Below, one piece after another: positions 24,771 to 32,945 of a DNA stretch of 32,945 bases. Every line of letters starts with the position of its first letter. Positions within the stretch are counted from its first letter, which is position 1. The DNA is taken from assembly GCA_017464685.1 (NCBI GenBank), contig JAFTYO010000013.1, positions 1 through 32,945 of the forward strand, in the 5' to 3' direction. The DNA is from Alphaproteobacteria bacterium (GTDB lineage: Bacteria; Pseudomonadota; Alphaproteobacteria; RF32; CAG-239). The position numbers and the translations under genes were made by a program. A model generated the notes under the pieces. The model was not told where the DNA came from and did no database searches. It worked only from the letters and a program-made list of their open reading frames with translations.

Positions 24771-26344
24771 GAAAAATACTTGAAATCAAAAACTTGTCAA
24801 TACATTTTAAGGTTGAAAATCAAGAAAACTTATTTAATGTTGTTAGAAATATTAATTTTGATTTATTCGCAGGTGAAGTGCTCGGTATTGTCGGAGAAAG
24901 CGGTTCCGGTAAATCGGTAACAGCACTATCAATTTTATCATTATTGCAGCAGAATAAAGCTGTTTATGGAGATAAAAGTTCAATAATATTTGAAAATAAA
25001 GAGCTTATAACTTCAGATATCAATTTGTTAAATGGTATTAGGGGAAATAAAATAGGTTTTGTATTTCAGGAACCAATGTCATCTTTAAATCCTTTACATC
25101 AAATCGGTGATCAAATTGCTGAAAATATTATGCAACATCAGAAAAAAAGTTATAGTAAGTCAAGGCAAAAAGCCGTAGAACTGCTTGAACTTGTCGGAAT
25201 TAAAAATGCTGTACACAGAGTTAACTCATATCCGCATGAACTTTCGGGAGGGCAACGTCAAAGAGTTATGATTGCAATGGCCATTGCAAACAATCCGAGT
25301 ATTCTGATAGCAGATGAGCCCACAACCGCGCTAGATGTAACGGTACAAGAACAAATTATAAAATTAATATTAGAGTTAAAAAATCGGTTTAAAATGGCGG
25401 TAATTTTTATTAGTCATGATTTACAGTTAGTCAGAAAAATTTCCGATAGGATCATTGTGATGCATCAGGGAAATATTGTAGAAGAAAATACTACAGATAG
25501 GCTATTTGAGGCTCCTAAACACAGTTATACTAAGAAATTAATATCGTCATCTTTGTCATTGAAAAAAAATAAAAAAAATAAAACTGATTTAATTGCGTCT
25601 ATAAAGGGAGTAACTGTTGAGTATCCGATGAAAAAAAACTTGTTCGGAAAGATAACTCAAACATTAAAGGCCTTAAATAATGTATCATTTAATTTATATA
25701 AAGGCGAAACTTTAGGCGTTGTTGGGGAAAGTGGTTCCGGCAAAACAACACTTGGAATGTGTTTTACAAATCTAATAAAATATGAGGGAAAAATTAATCT
25801 TAAAGAAAATCTTAATAAAAAAGATTTTAGAAAAAATGTGCAAATAGTCTTCCAAGATCCCTATAATTCTCTCAATCCGCGTTTTAATGTTTTTCAAATT
25901 ATATCAGAAGGATTGAGAGTCCACTTTTCTAATTTAGATGAAAACAAATATAAAGAAAAAACAATAGCAATACTTAAAGATGTAGGACTTTCAGAAAATG
26001 ATTTATATAAATATCCTCATGAATTTTCTGGCGGACAACGTCAAAGGATTGCTATAGCCAGAGCTTTAATATTACATCCTAAAATCGTAGTATTAGATGA
26101 ACCCACATCAGCTTTGGATGTTACTGTACAATCCCAAATTGTTGAGATGTTGAAAAATTTACAGAAAAAATATGAAATGACATACATCTTTATCTCTCAT
26201 GACATGCGAGCCATAAAATCCATTTCAGATAGAATCGCTGTCATGAAAGATGGAAACATTGTTGAAATATCGACAAGTGCAAATATCTTATCTAATCCCC
26301 AAAAAGCATATACAAAAGAGCTAATAAGAGCTTCGCTTATATAA
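24767..26344 (+). CDS. yejF: Peptide ABC transporter ATPase YejF, duplicated ATPase domains
   Basis: Two complete ABC modules in one 525-residue chain, as in YejF. The first has Walker A GESGSGKS (43-50), signature LSGGQRQR and Walker B ILIADEPTTALDVT; the second has GESGSGKT (about 319-326), FSGGQRQR (about 420) and VVLDEPTSALDVT. Both carry the D-loop and an ISHD switch, so both look active. The LFxAPKHSYTKKL segment after the first is the oligopeptide-type C-terminal extension. It powers import by YejE with a YejB-type partner. Start overlaps yejE by 4 bases. It converges on the Lys-rich gene 6 bases away, with no visible terminator between. Confidence 0.93.
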   Translation: MRKILEIKNLSIHFKVENQENLFNVVRNINFDLFAGEVLGIVGESGSGKSVTALSILSLLQQNKAVYGDKSSIIFENKELITSDINLLNGIRGNKIGFVFQEPMSSLNPLHQIGDQIAENIMQHQKKSYSKSRQKAVELLELVGIKNAVHRVNSYPHELSGGQRQRVMIAMAIANNPSILIADEPTTALDVTVQEQIIKLILELKNRFKMAVIFISHDLQLVRKISDRIIVMHQGNIVEENTTDRLFEAPKHSYTKKLISSSLSLKKNKKNKTDLIASIKGVTVEYPMKKNLFGKITQTLKALNNVSFNLYKGETLGVVGESGSGKTTLGMCFTNLIKYEGKINLKENLNKKDFRKNVQIVFQDPYNSLNPRFNVFQIISEGLRVHFSNLDENKYKEKTIAILKDVGLSENDLYKYPHEFSGGQRQRIAIARALILHPKIVVLDEPTSALDVTVQSQIVEMLKNLQKKYEMTYIFISHDMRAIKSISDRIAVMKDGNIVEISTSANILSNPQKAYTKELIRASLI

Positions 26345-26350
26345 ATCAAA

Positions 26351-27100
26351 CTATTGACGTGCTCTTTGTTGTTGCTTAGCTCTTAGAGTATTATTTCTTG
26401 TATCAGACGCAATACCTTTTTGAGATTGACTGTCAAATGCAGGTAGAGATTTTTTGCCCAAAATTTTATTTTTAAATGCCTTTACCATATTACGAGCTTT
26501 TTCTGCAGCAAGTTTGGCCAACCTCAAAGCTGTTTGTTCCTCCCTGTATATACCTCTTTTTCTTTCCAAAAGTTCTCTTTTTGAAAGTGTTTCTTGTTTT
26601 TTAGTATTTTTATTATTGACCTTACTTTGTTTTTCCTGAGGTTGTATTTTCTGTTTTATTTGTTTTTTTATTAAGTCTTGTGTTTCAGGTGGTAAATGTT
26701 GCAAAAAGTCCTTAACAGTTTTTATTTTTGCTGTTTTGTTTAGGGTAGAGTTTTTTGCTGTTTTAAACTTATTACGAACTTCTTTGTCGTTATCGTTTAG
26801 TTCAAGAGTTCGAGTTCTAACAGTTTTCTGCATATTTTTTCTACGAATATTTGCTTTTTTATTCGGTGTATACACTGATTTAACGTTTTTAGAATTATGT
26901 TTTTCAGATTTAACTACTTTTTTCTCAGGAGTATCATTATCTTTTCCTTTTACAAGTCCATTATCCTTTGAAAGTTTAACTTGTACGGATGCTTCAGCTT
27001 CTCCCATACTTACAAGAGATGCATCTCCTTTTCCGCCTTGTCTGGCTCCTGTCTCGGCTCCCGTATCACTAAATAAAAATGAAAAAATACCTTTTGCCAT
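26351..27100 (-). CDS. Lys/Gln-rich protein of unknown function (third gene of a trio)
   Basis: 249 residues, highly basic and low in hydrophobics, probably largely disordered. The N-terminus (MAKGIFSFLFSDTGAETGARQGGKG, in parts) is the only part that looks ordered. A helical stretch (about 130-210: VKDFLQHLPPETQDLIKKQIKQ, then ERKRGIYREEQTALRLAKLAAEKARNMVKAF) could be a coiled coil, and the C-tail is Gln/Arg-rich. There is no signal peptide. AGGAAAG precedes the ATG, and the gap from the previous gene is only 4 bases, so it is in one operon with the next two. Charge suggests nucleic-acid binding, but no family is recognised. Confidence 0.7.
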   Translation of the reverse strand: MAKGIFSFLFSDTGAETGARQGGKGDASLVSMGEAEASVQVKLSKDNGLVKGKDNDTPEKKVVKSEKHNSKNVKSVYTPNKKANIRRKNMQKTVRTRTLELNDNDKEVRNKFKTAKNSTLNKTAKIKTVKDFLQHLPPETQDLIKKQIKQKIQPQEKQSKVNNKNTKKQETLSKRELLERKRGIYREEQTALRLAKLAAEKARNMVKAFKNKILGKKSLPAFDSQSQKGIASDTRNNTLRAKQQQRARQ

Positions 27101-27104
27101 CTTT

Positions 27105-28031
27105 TTATCTTTCCTGTGCTATTTTTGAATTTATTATTTTTGTTTGGTTAAATGCTTTGTATGAAGTAGGAACATATGCTGTTTTTGCTTCTGTTACAGG
27201 GATATATTTGGTGTCCATATTTCTAACTTTGTTTAGATTTTTAGAAACCGTTCCAACTTCATGTGAAAGCATTAGTTCATTAAACAATATTTTATTATCT
27301 TCATTAAACTTATTGTACCCCGATTGTGGTAATCTTAAATATGCTTCTAATTTTTGCTCACGCCCCATTTCTTTAACTTTTTTCATTAAAACATCCATTT
27401 GCGGAAGAGCTGTTTTTTTATCAATTTTTCCGCGATTAAGTTGTTTTGCAATATTAGCAAGCATTTTTTCAGGTTGTTCATCAGCATATTCTTTCTTTAA
27501 ACTTTCCTGTTGCTTATCACGAATTTGTTTCCACGCTCGCTTCTTGGATTCTTCTGTTATTTTTCCGGAATTAGCTTCTTCCTGAAGTGCTTTTTGCGTT
27601 TCGCTTGATATTGCTAAAATCATAGCATTTTTATGAGAACAACCATGTTTACACATATGTTGAGCTTTTGCGGCAATTCTATTTTTAGCTACTTCAGATA
27701 ATACAATTCCTGTGATAATAGGATTGTCGTATATTGATGCAAGGGAAGGCATAGATAACATAGCATCTCTTTCTTCTTCAATTTTGTGAACTTCATTAAT
27801 TGTCAAGTTATTATCTGTTTTTGCGGCTTCTAATATATCATCCGGTATACGACCTTGATATTTATCTCTGATACGTTCCGGTACCTTTTTCCATACATCA
27901 AACTGTGCCTGATGCTTAGTTATTACAGCATTAACCAAAGCATCGTCAACATTATCTTTTGACACTTTATCATAATCATTACGATAATTTGCCTTCAAGA
28001 ATGTTAAAAAATCTTTTCCTGTATCAACCAT
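27105..28031 (-). CDS. Charged helical protein of unknown function (second gene of a trio)
   Basis: 308 residues, mostly helical and rich in Lys, Glu and Gln, with no signal or membrane segment. It contains a Cys/His cluster, HMCKHGCSHKN (about residues 125-135), that could hold a metal ion but has too few ligands for a known zinc finger. A C-terminal part (about 225-308) seems more globular. No family is recognised. AAAGGAAG lies within the end of the preceding gene, 2 bases before which it stops, so translation is probably coupled. Together with its two neighbours it looks like one functional unit. Confidence 0.7.
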   Translation of the reverse strand: MVDTGKDFLTFLKANYRNDYDKVSKDNVDDALVNAVITKHQAQFDVWKKVPERIRDKYQGRIPDDILEAAKTDNNLTINEVHKIEEERDAMLSMPSLASIYDNPIITGIVLSEVAKNRIAAKAQHMCKHGCSHKNAMILAISSETQKALQEEANSGKITEESKKRAWKQIRDKQQESLKKEYADEQPEKMLANIAKQLNRGKIDKKTALPQMDVLMKKVKEMGREQKLEAYLRLPQSGYNKFNEDNKILFNELMLSHEVGTVSKNLNKVRNMDTKYIPVTEAKTAYVPTSYKAFNQTKIINSKIAQER

Positions 28032-28033
28032 GG

Positions 28034-29332
28034 TTATCTTCCTTTGCCATATTTGTTATAAAGTGATTTTACAAGTTCAGGATTATTTTTTTCCAACAAA
28101 TCCTTTGTTTTTTGACTTTTTTCAACTTTAATTTTTTTGCCGTCTTTTCCGGTTGTTTCATAATCTGGTATGAAACCTAAATGAGCTGCCAAGGTTCTTT
28201 CCCGTTCTTCAAGTTTGTCTTGTCGAGCCTTTTTATCTTCGTCTGTCATACCCTCATGCATTGCAGTTCTATACTCTTCTCTTGATAACTCCGAGTTTTT
28301 TTTACCGTCCGCTACGGCTTTTGCTCTTATTTTATCTCTTAACGCTTTAACTTTTTTGTTCAACAATTTTTTATCATTGTTTTCATGCTTTTTTTGAGTT
28401 TGATTATCAACATATTCGTTTAAGACGGTTTGAACATCTTGAGGTAAAGTTTTGAAGTATTCTGCATTTATATCAATAGTAGGGGTGTTTTTAAGTTCAA
28501 TTTTGTCGCCGTTTGCATAAGTTTTTTTCTCACTCATTAAAACAGTAGCTAAAAGCAAAGCTTTTTGCTTATCATTTAATGATTTCCCAAATGAAATACT
28601 TAAATTGCTTTCTAATGCATCTTTAACTATGCCTTGATACATAGGAAGCTCAGCGGCTTTACTAATGTGAACTGCTGTAGGTGAGGTATATTTCATTTCA
28701 CCTAAATTTTTTCCATCTTTTTCAAGAGAAAATGTAAATGATTTTTCTTCATTATCTTTTGCCGGATCATTCTTTAAAACTAAATTTTCATCATGAGCAA
28801 ATTTTTCGTATAACTCTCTTTTTTGTTTTATCCACTCTATTCCCTCAGAAGGCTTTTCTTCTCCGTTAACCTCTAAAGACTTTGTTTCTTGTTTTTCAGG
28901 TTGTTCGTTTCGTTCATTTTTAATGTCATTAAAAAGTTTTTTCTCTTCAGGAGTTAGGGTTACATTTTCAGGAAAGTTTTCCGTTTCTTTAATTTTCTTT
29001 TTAATTTCTTCTAATTGAGTTTTTTTTGTATCTTCAGAGTCAGCCGTAAATGATGATAAATCAATACCGAGTTTTTCTGCTAACTTATATGTATCATCAT
29101 TTTTTAATTGCTCGTTCCAATCTGTTGTATCAGACATTTTCTTATTCCTTTTTTTATTGCGTTTATCAGGTTTTGGGGCTGGTTTTGGTTCAGTTTCTTG
29201 TTTGGTTTTGTTTTCCGCTTTCGGTTCTTTGGGAGCTTTGTCCTCTTGTTCTTCTTTGCGTTTTTTTCTTTCATCAGCCATCGCTTCAGTTTTTTTCTTA
29301 CGAGCATTAAACTTATCAATCTGACTTACCAC
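28034..29332 (-). CDS. Lys/Glu-rich protein of unknown function (first gene of a trio)
   Basis: 432 residues if the GTG at 29332 is used (AGGAGA 6 bases upstream). A second start, ATG 29137 with AAAGGA 8 bases upstream, would give 367 residues that begin MSDTTDWNEQL. The extra N-terminal 65 residues are a Lys/Glu/Pro-rich linker. After an acidic-basic helical part comes a folded-looking domain (about 200-330 of the long form: FTFSLEKDGKNLGEMKYTSP, then SNLSISFGKSLNDKQKALLL), and the last 100 residues are again Lys/Glu-rich. No signal, no TM and no family I recognise. Frame upstream of 29332 overlaps the ileS terminator, so it is not used. It leads a three-gene operon with 2- and 4-base gaps. 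Confidence 0.7.
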   Translation of the reverse strand: MVSQIDKFNARKKKTEAMADERKKRKEEQEDKAPKEPKAENKTKQETEPKPAPKPDKRNKKRNKKMSDTTDWNEQLKNDDTYKLAEKLGIDLSSFTADSEDTKKTQLEEIKKKIKETENFPENVTLTPEEKKLFNDIKNERNEQPEKQETKSLEVNGEEKPSEGIEWIKQKRELYEKFAHDENLVLKNDPAKDNEEKSFTFSLEKDGKNLGEMKYTSPTAVHISKAAELPMYQGIVKDALESNLSISFGKSLNDKQKALLLATVLMSEKKTYANGDKIELKNTPTIDINAEYFKTLPQDVQTVLNEYVDNQTQKKHENNDKKLLNKKVKALRDKIRAKAVADGKKNSELSREEYRTAMHEGMTDEDKKARQDKLEERERTLAAHLGFIPDYETTGKDGKKIKVEKSQKTKDLLEKNNPELVKSLYNKYGKGR

Positions 29333-29403
29333 AGCACTTCTCCTGTAATTATAATAACTGTATGCTAACACATTTTTTTTGTTTTGTCTAGTTGTTTTTT
29401 TGC

Positions 29404-29438
29404 AAAAAAACGACTCATTTTGTATAAAATGAGTCGTT
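29404..29438 (-). terminator. Intrinsic terminator of ileS
   Basis: A 13-bp perfect stem (29409-29421 with 29426-29438), a 4-base loop and a run of T residues on the minus strand (29410-29404) lie 20 bases after the ileS stop. Confidence 0.85.
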
Positions 29439-29458
29439 GTAATCAATTAGCAATTGTT

Positions 29459-32400
29459 TCAAGCTATTTTTGCATCAAAAACAATTTCTTTGCCTTCAAT
29501 ATTTTCTTTTGTACCGTTTGCAGGGCAGGTGGTATTGATTTTCACTGCCAACACCTGTTCGGAAATATATTTTTCATTTTCGTTTAAGGCTAAACAAAGT
29601 TCTGCATCAGTTGTGTTCCAACTTAGCTCAATACGGTCGGAAATATCAAAATCTTTGTTTTTTCGCAAAGTTTGCACCATACGAACAAAGTCTCGAGCCA
29701 TACCTTCTCGTTTGAGCTCATCGGTTAAGTTTGTATCCAAACTGATAAGTGCCTTGTTTCGTGCAAATGAACGACCTGCAACACCTTGTTTCATATCAAG
29801 GCGAACTTCAAACAAATCGGGGCTCAAAGTTTGACCTGCAATGCTTAATGTACTATCATCGTTTAACTGCCAATTTCCTTGTTTGTAAGCACCCATTACG
29901 GCTCCCATTTCTTTACCTAAAGTTTTACCTAAAAGCGGAGTGTAAAGATAAAGCTTTTTATCGGCATAAGCACTTAAATTGGTGTCAAATTTTACTTCTT
30001 TGATATTAAGTTCGTCTTTAACAATTTCTTGATAATCCGCGCTTAAATCAGCACCCACCAATGTCAAACTTGCCAAAGGCAAACGATTGCGCAAATTTTT
30101 CTCTTCACGAATAAATTTACCTGCTGAACACAGCTCTTGCAAAAAATCCATTTCATCAACCAATTTTGCATCAAAATTAACTTCGGATAACGTCGGAAAA
30201 TTAGTCAAATGAACAGATTCTTCGTCAGTTAATGTTTTAAACATATATTCTGACACAAACGGCATTAAAGGAGCCAAAATTTTGCTCAAATTTAACAACA
30301 CTGTATAAAGTGTATCGAATGCTTGCTCATCACCTTCCCAGAAACGCTCTCTGGTGCGGCGAATATACCAGTTGTTCAAAACTTCCATAAACAATGTTGC
30401 CTCACCGGTTGCTATGGATACGTCATAAGTTTCAAGTCCTTGTTGAACAACATCTCGTAAATGTTTGAGTTTTGATAAAATGTAGTTATCAATTGCTTCG
30501 CTTGAAGATGTAATTTCTTTGGCTTTATATTCTTCGGCATTGGCATACAATGTGAAGAAGTAAAAAGCATTCCACAATGGGATAAGAGCAGCTCTTGAGG
30601 CTTTGGCAATTTCTTTTCCTTCTTTATCAACTGCCAAATTGCCGCCTTTTAACACCGGTGACGAAACCAAAAACCAACGAAGTGCTTCTGAACCGATATT
30701 TTCCAAAACCTCGTTCGGATCCGGATAGTTTTTCAAGCGTTTTGAAAGTTTTTGTCCGCCTTCTGCCATCAACAGACCGGTGCAAATGCAGTTCTTAAAT
30801 GCCGGCTTATTGTGTAAAGCCGTTGATAACACGGTTAGTGTATAAAACCAACCTCGTGTTTGGTCTATAGCTTCAACAATGAAGTCTGCCGGAAAATGAT
30901 TTTCAAACCATTCTTTGTTTTCAAACGGATAATGCACTTGAGCATACGGCATAGAGCCCGATTCAAACCAACAGTCAAACACATCACTCACACGTTTCAT
31001 CATGGTTTGTCCTGACGGGTCATCGGGGTTAGGATATACAACATCATCAATGTACGGTTTGTGCAAATTGGTTACATCAAAACCGGTTTTTGCTTTAATT
31101 TCTTCTACCGAACCGAAAACATCAACTCGGGGAAATTTCGGATTGTCCGATTTCCATACCGGAATCGGTGTTCCCCAAAAGCGATTTCTTGAAATTGACC
31201 AATCACGAGCACCCTCAAGCCATTTACCGAAACGACCGTCTTTGATATGCTCAGGCACCCAGTTTATTTGTTGATTGTTTTTAACCATCTCATCCCTAAA
31301 ATTAGTCACTTTAACAAACCAAGATGACATCGCCTTATAAATAAGCGGAGTGTCCGTTCTCCAACAGAAAGGGTATGAGTGAGTATATTGCTCTTTTTTC
31401 ACCAAAAGTCCGTTATCTTTTAGCCAAGACATAATCGGCTCATTGGTTTCAAAGACCTGCATTCCTTGATAATCGGATACCTCTGATGTAAATTTACCTG
31501 CTTCATCAACAGGACATACAACTGGAAAATGTTCATCATATGCTCTGCAAGCTTCAAAGTCGTCTTGACCGAAACCGGGGGCAATGTGTACAATACCCGT
31601 TCCGTCTTCGGTGGATACAAATTCACCCGACAACACCTTAAATGCCCCATTTTGTTTTAAGTGTGCGAAATATGGGAACATCGGCTCATAACTTAATCCG
31701 ATTAAATCTGCGCCTTTAAGTGTGCCGACTTGTTGCGCATTTTCAAGTTGTTTTTTGTATCTGCCCAACAAAGCTTTAGCTAAAACATATTTTTGAGAGT
31801 TTTCTTCCATAACCGCATATTCAATATCTTTGCCTACAGCCAACATCAGGTTAGAGGGAAGGGTCCACGGAGTTGTTGTCCATACCAAAATTTTCAAGCC
31901 GTTTTCAAGGGTAAACATAACCGTGATGGCATTGTCTGTTTTGTCCTGATATCCTTGGTTTACTTCAAAGTTTGAAAGCGGAGTTTCAGCCGCCCATGAA
32001 TATGGCAAAACTCTATAATCTTCATAGACCAAACCTTTGTCATAAAGTTGTTTGAAGTTGTTGATAACACTTTCCATAAAAGATAAATCCATGGTTTTAT
32101 AATCATGGTTAAAGTCAACCCAACGGCCGATGCGTTTGAACATATCAACCCAAATGCCTGAATATTTTAAGACATCGGCACGGCAAAAGTCATTAAATTT
32201 TTCAACACCAAATTCTTCAATTTGTTTACGACCCGAAACACCGAGTTGTTTTTCGGCTGACATTTCGGCCGGCAAGCCGTGACAGTCCCAACCCAAACGG
32301 CGCTCAACTTTTTTTCCATTCATGGTTTGAAAACGAGCCACAACATCTTTTACATAGGAGACCATAATGTGTCCGTAGTGAGGTGTGCCGTTAGCAAACG

Positions 32401-32548
32401 GAGGTCCGTCATAAAATACAAATTCGGTTGCTCCGTCACGATTTTTGACCGATTTTTCAAAAGTATTATTTTCTTCCCAAAATTTTAAAATTTCTTTTTC
32501 AAGTTTTACAAAGTCGGGTTTTGCCGACACATTAGCATAATGTTTCAT
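29459..32548 (-). CDS. ileS: Isoleucyl-tRNA synthetase, eukaryote-like type
   Basis: Class I synthetase that charges tRNA-Ile in the cytoplasm. The HIGH motif is HYGH (57-60) in GTPHYGHI and the KMSKS motif is KLSKR at about residue 600 in GGQKLSKRLKNYPDP. The editing CP1 domain has TTTPWTLPSN and GTGIVHIAPGFGQDD. GWDCHGLPAE and the KNYPDP tail of the KMSKS loop mark the type 2 (eukaryote-like) branch, found also in Rickettsia and linked with mupirocin resistance. The 1029-residue length fits that branch; the bacterial-type C-terminal zinc-binding Cys set is not seen. It has its own terminator and a 270-base leader region. Confidence 0.97.
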   Translation of the reverse strand: MKHYANVSAKPDFVKLEKEILKFWEENNTFEKSVKNRDGATEFVFYDGPPFANGTPHYGHIMVSYVKDVVARFQTMNGKKVERRLGWDCHGLPAEMSAEKQLGVSGRKQIEEFGVEKFNDFCRADVLKYSGIWVDMFKRIGRWVDFNHDYKTMDLSFMESVINNFKQLYDKGLVYEDYRVLPYSWAAETPLSNFEVNQGYQDKTDNAITVMFTLENGLKILVWTTTPWTLPSNLMLAVGKDIEYAVMEENSQKYVLAKALLGRYKKQLENAQQVGTLKGADLIGLSYEPMFPYFAHLKQNGAFKVLSGEFVSTEDGTGIVHIAPGFGQDDFEACRAYDEHFPVVCPVDEAGKFTSEVSDYQGMQVFETNEPIMSWLKDNGLLVKKEQYTHSYPFCWRTDTPLIYKAMSSWFVKVTNFRDEMVKNNQQINWVPEHIKDGRFGKWLEGARDWSISRNRFWGTPIPVWKSDNPKFPRVDVFGSVEEIKAKTGFDVTNLHKPYIDDVVYPNPDDPSGQTMMKRVSDVFDCWFESGSMPYAQVHYPFENKEWFENHFPADFIVEAIDQTRGWFYTLTVLSTALHNKPAFKNCICTGLLMAEGGQKLSKRLKNYPDPNEVLENIGSEALRWFLVSSPVLKGGNLAVDKEGKEIAKASRAALIPLWNAFYFFTLYANAEEYKAKEITSSSEAIDNYILSKLKHLRDVVQQGLETYDVSIATGEATLFMEVLNNWYIRRTRERFWEGDEQAFDTLYTVLLNLSKILAPLMPFVSEYMFKTLTDEESVHLTNFPTLSEVNFDAKLVDEMDFLQELCSAGKFIREEKNLRNRLPLASLTLVGADLSADYQEIVKDELNIKEVKFDTNLSAYADKKLYLYTPLLGKTLGKEMGAVMGAYKQGNWQLNDDSTLSIAGQTLSPDLFEVRLDMKQGVAGRSFARNKALISLDTNLTDELKREGMARDFVRMVQTLRKNKDFDISDRIELSWNTTDAELCLALNENEKYISEQVLAVKINTTCPANGTKENIEGKEIVFDAKIA

Positions 32549-32599
32549 GATTTTTTCTCTTGTGTTGATTGTTTATAAGTTAAAGGTTTTTTATGTAAT

Positions 32600-32665
32600 A
32601 AAAAGATGATCCCCCTAGGGGATAATAATGTACGAAATGTGTATATAAAACAAATTCATCTTTTT
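32600..32665. repeat. Nested inverted repeats upstream of ileS
   Basis: AAAAAGATGA (32600-32609) and TCATCTTTTT (32656-32665) enclose ATCCCC-CTA-GGGGAT (32609-32623). In the leftward ileS leader the outer pair ends in a short U-run, so it could be a leader attenuator; it may equally stop rightward transcripts. Confidence 0.4.
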
Positions 32666-32691
32666 ACACTCTTAAAAACTAAACTGACGAG

Positions 32692-32720
32692 AGGTTACAA
32701 CATCTTTTATACTTCGTCAA
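32692..32720 (-). promoter_or_regulatory. Possible ileS promoter
   Basis: TTGACG (32720-32715), 17 bases and TAACCT (32697-32692) on the minus strand. The -35 is good, the -10 matches only 3 of 6. It would place the nested repeats inside the ileS leader. Confidence 0.3.
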
Positions 32721-32755
32721 TAGTTAAATTTACTTTGTGTTAAAACAAAAAATAT

Positions 32756-32784
32756 TTGACAAAACATCGGAAAAGAATTAAGAT
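32756..32784 (+). promoter_or_regulatory. Promoter of the partial right-edge gene
   Basis: TTGACA (32756-32761), a 17-base spacer and TAAGAT (32779-32784) lie 34 bases ahead of the ATG at 32819. Confidence 0.55.
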
Positions 32785-32818
32785 GGGAATAAGAAGTTGC
32801 ATATATAAGGATAAACAG

Positions 32819-32945
32819 ATGGCATTTAATAGATTAAAAGCAAAAATAAAAGGTATAAAATATCTACCGTTCGAGCAAGATGGTAAAACCTATAACCTTT
32901 ATGATATGCCCAAAGGCTTTGTTATTGAAGGTGATTTGATTTTAA
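32819..32945 (+). CDS. Partial CDS at right edge, possible leucine-rich-repeat protein
   Basis: An ATG at 32819 with AAGGA 7 bases upstream and its own promoter opens a frame that runs off the window after 42 codons. The start (MAFNRLKAKIKGIKYLPFEQ) is basic, and the last part (MPKGFVIEGDLIL) resembles the LPxGxxVxGDLxLS unit of leucine-rich-repeat-like proteins. A single unit is weak evidence, so the family is a guess; the gene itself is well supported by its signals. Confidence 0.6.
   Translation, partial: MAFNRLKAKIKGIKYLPFEQDGKTYNLYDMPKGFVIEGDLIL

Noticed and set aside
26736-27128. A 130-residue hydrophobic-looking ORF antisense to the Lys-rich gene
   Set aside because: Phe/Leu/Ser-rich frames opposite Lys/Glu-rich genes are expected from base composition; no ribosome site.
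1-32945. tRNA genes, rRNA genes, CRISPR arrays, prophage or complete insertion sequences
   Set aside because: No T-arm GTTCGAATCC-like motif, no rRNA core segment, no regular spaced repeat and no flanked transposase was found on reading either strand.

Overview
This AT-rich window (roughly one-third G+C by eye) reads like the chromosome of an uncultured, probably host- or gut-associated alphaproteobacterium. The signs are an alphaproteobacterial-type GyrA with a GyrA box, YejE/YejF peptide-transporter subunits, a eukaryote-like (type 2) isoleucyl-tRNA synthetase, short LysR-like regulators, and a pilin-like protein with the N-terminal G/RSMVEMLGVLAIIG motif seen in that group. This placement is inferred from protein character; no rRNA or tRNA gene is present to confirm it.

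Layout. Bases 1-7200 carry a pilin-like gene, a Nudix-like gene with a two-TM membrane protein, a small XRE regulator with a 54-residue ORF overlapping its 3' end, two convergent LysR-type genes, a GNAT acetyltransferase, an APC amino-acid permease and a secreted DUF4402-like protein. Bases 7400-10300 hold an MtaD-like amidohydrolase, an unknown protein, a NADAR (YbiA-type) N-glycosidase and a second XRE regulator. Between that regulator and the RND efflux operon (MFP plus HAE1 pump, no outer-membrane channel here) lies a 230-base structured RNA on the minus strand. It has its own promoter, nested helices, an intrinsic terminator and a duplicated ATCCCCGACTG segment that could pair in two ways. 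Bases 14900-17300 hold an orphan InsA-like zinc-ribbon/HTH protein and a TPR-methyltransferase fusion.

The gap before gyrA holds a decayed outer-membrane beta-barrel gene with its terminator still intact. gyrA ends at a near-perfect long hairpin. After it comes an overlapping operon: an unknown protein, a membrane protein with a sulfatase-like domain that appears to have lost its catalytic residues, then yejE and yejF. yejA and yejB are not in it. On the minus strand follow three tightly packed Lys/Glu-rich genes of unknown function and ileS. A rightward gene, possibly of a leucine-rich-repeat family, runs off the right edge.

The best candidates for something undescribed are the structured RNA at 10311-10540, the pseudoenzyme-YejEF operon, and the three-gene Lys-rich operon. 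Database assignments were made by eye only; motifs quoted are those visible in the sequence.
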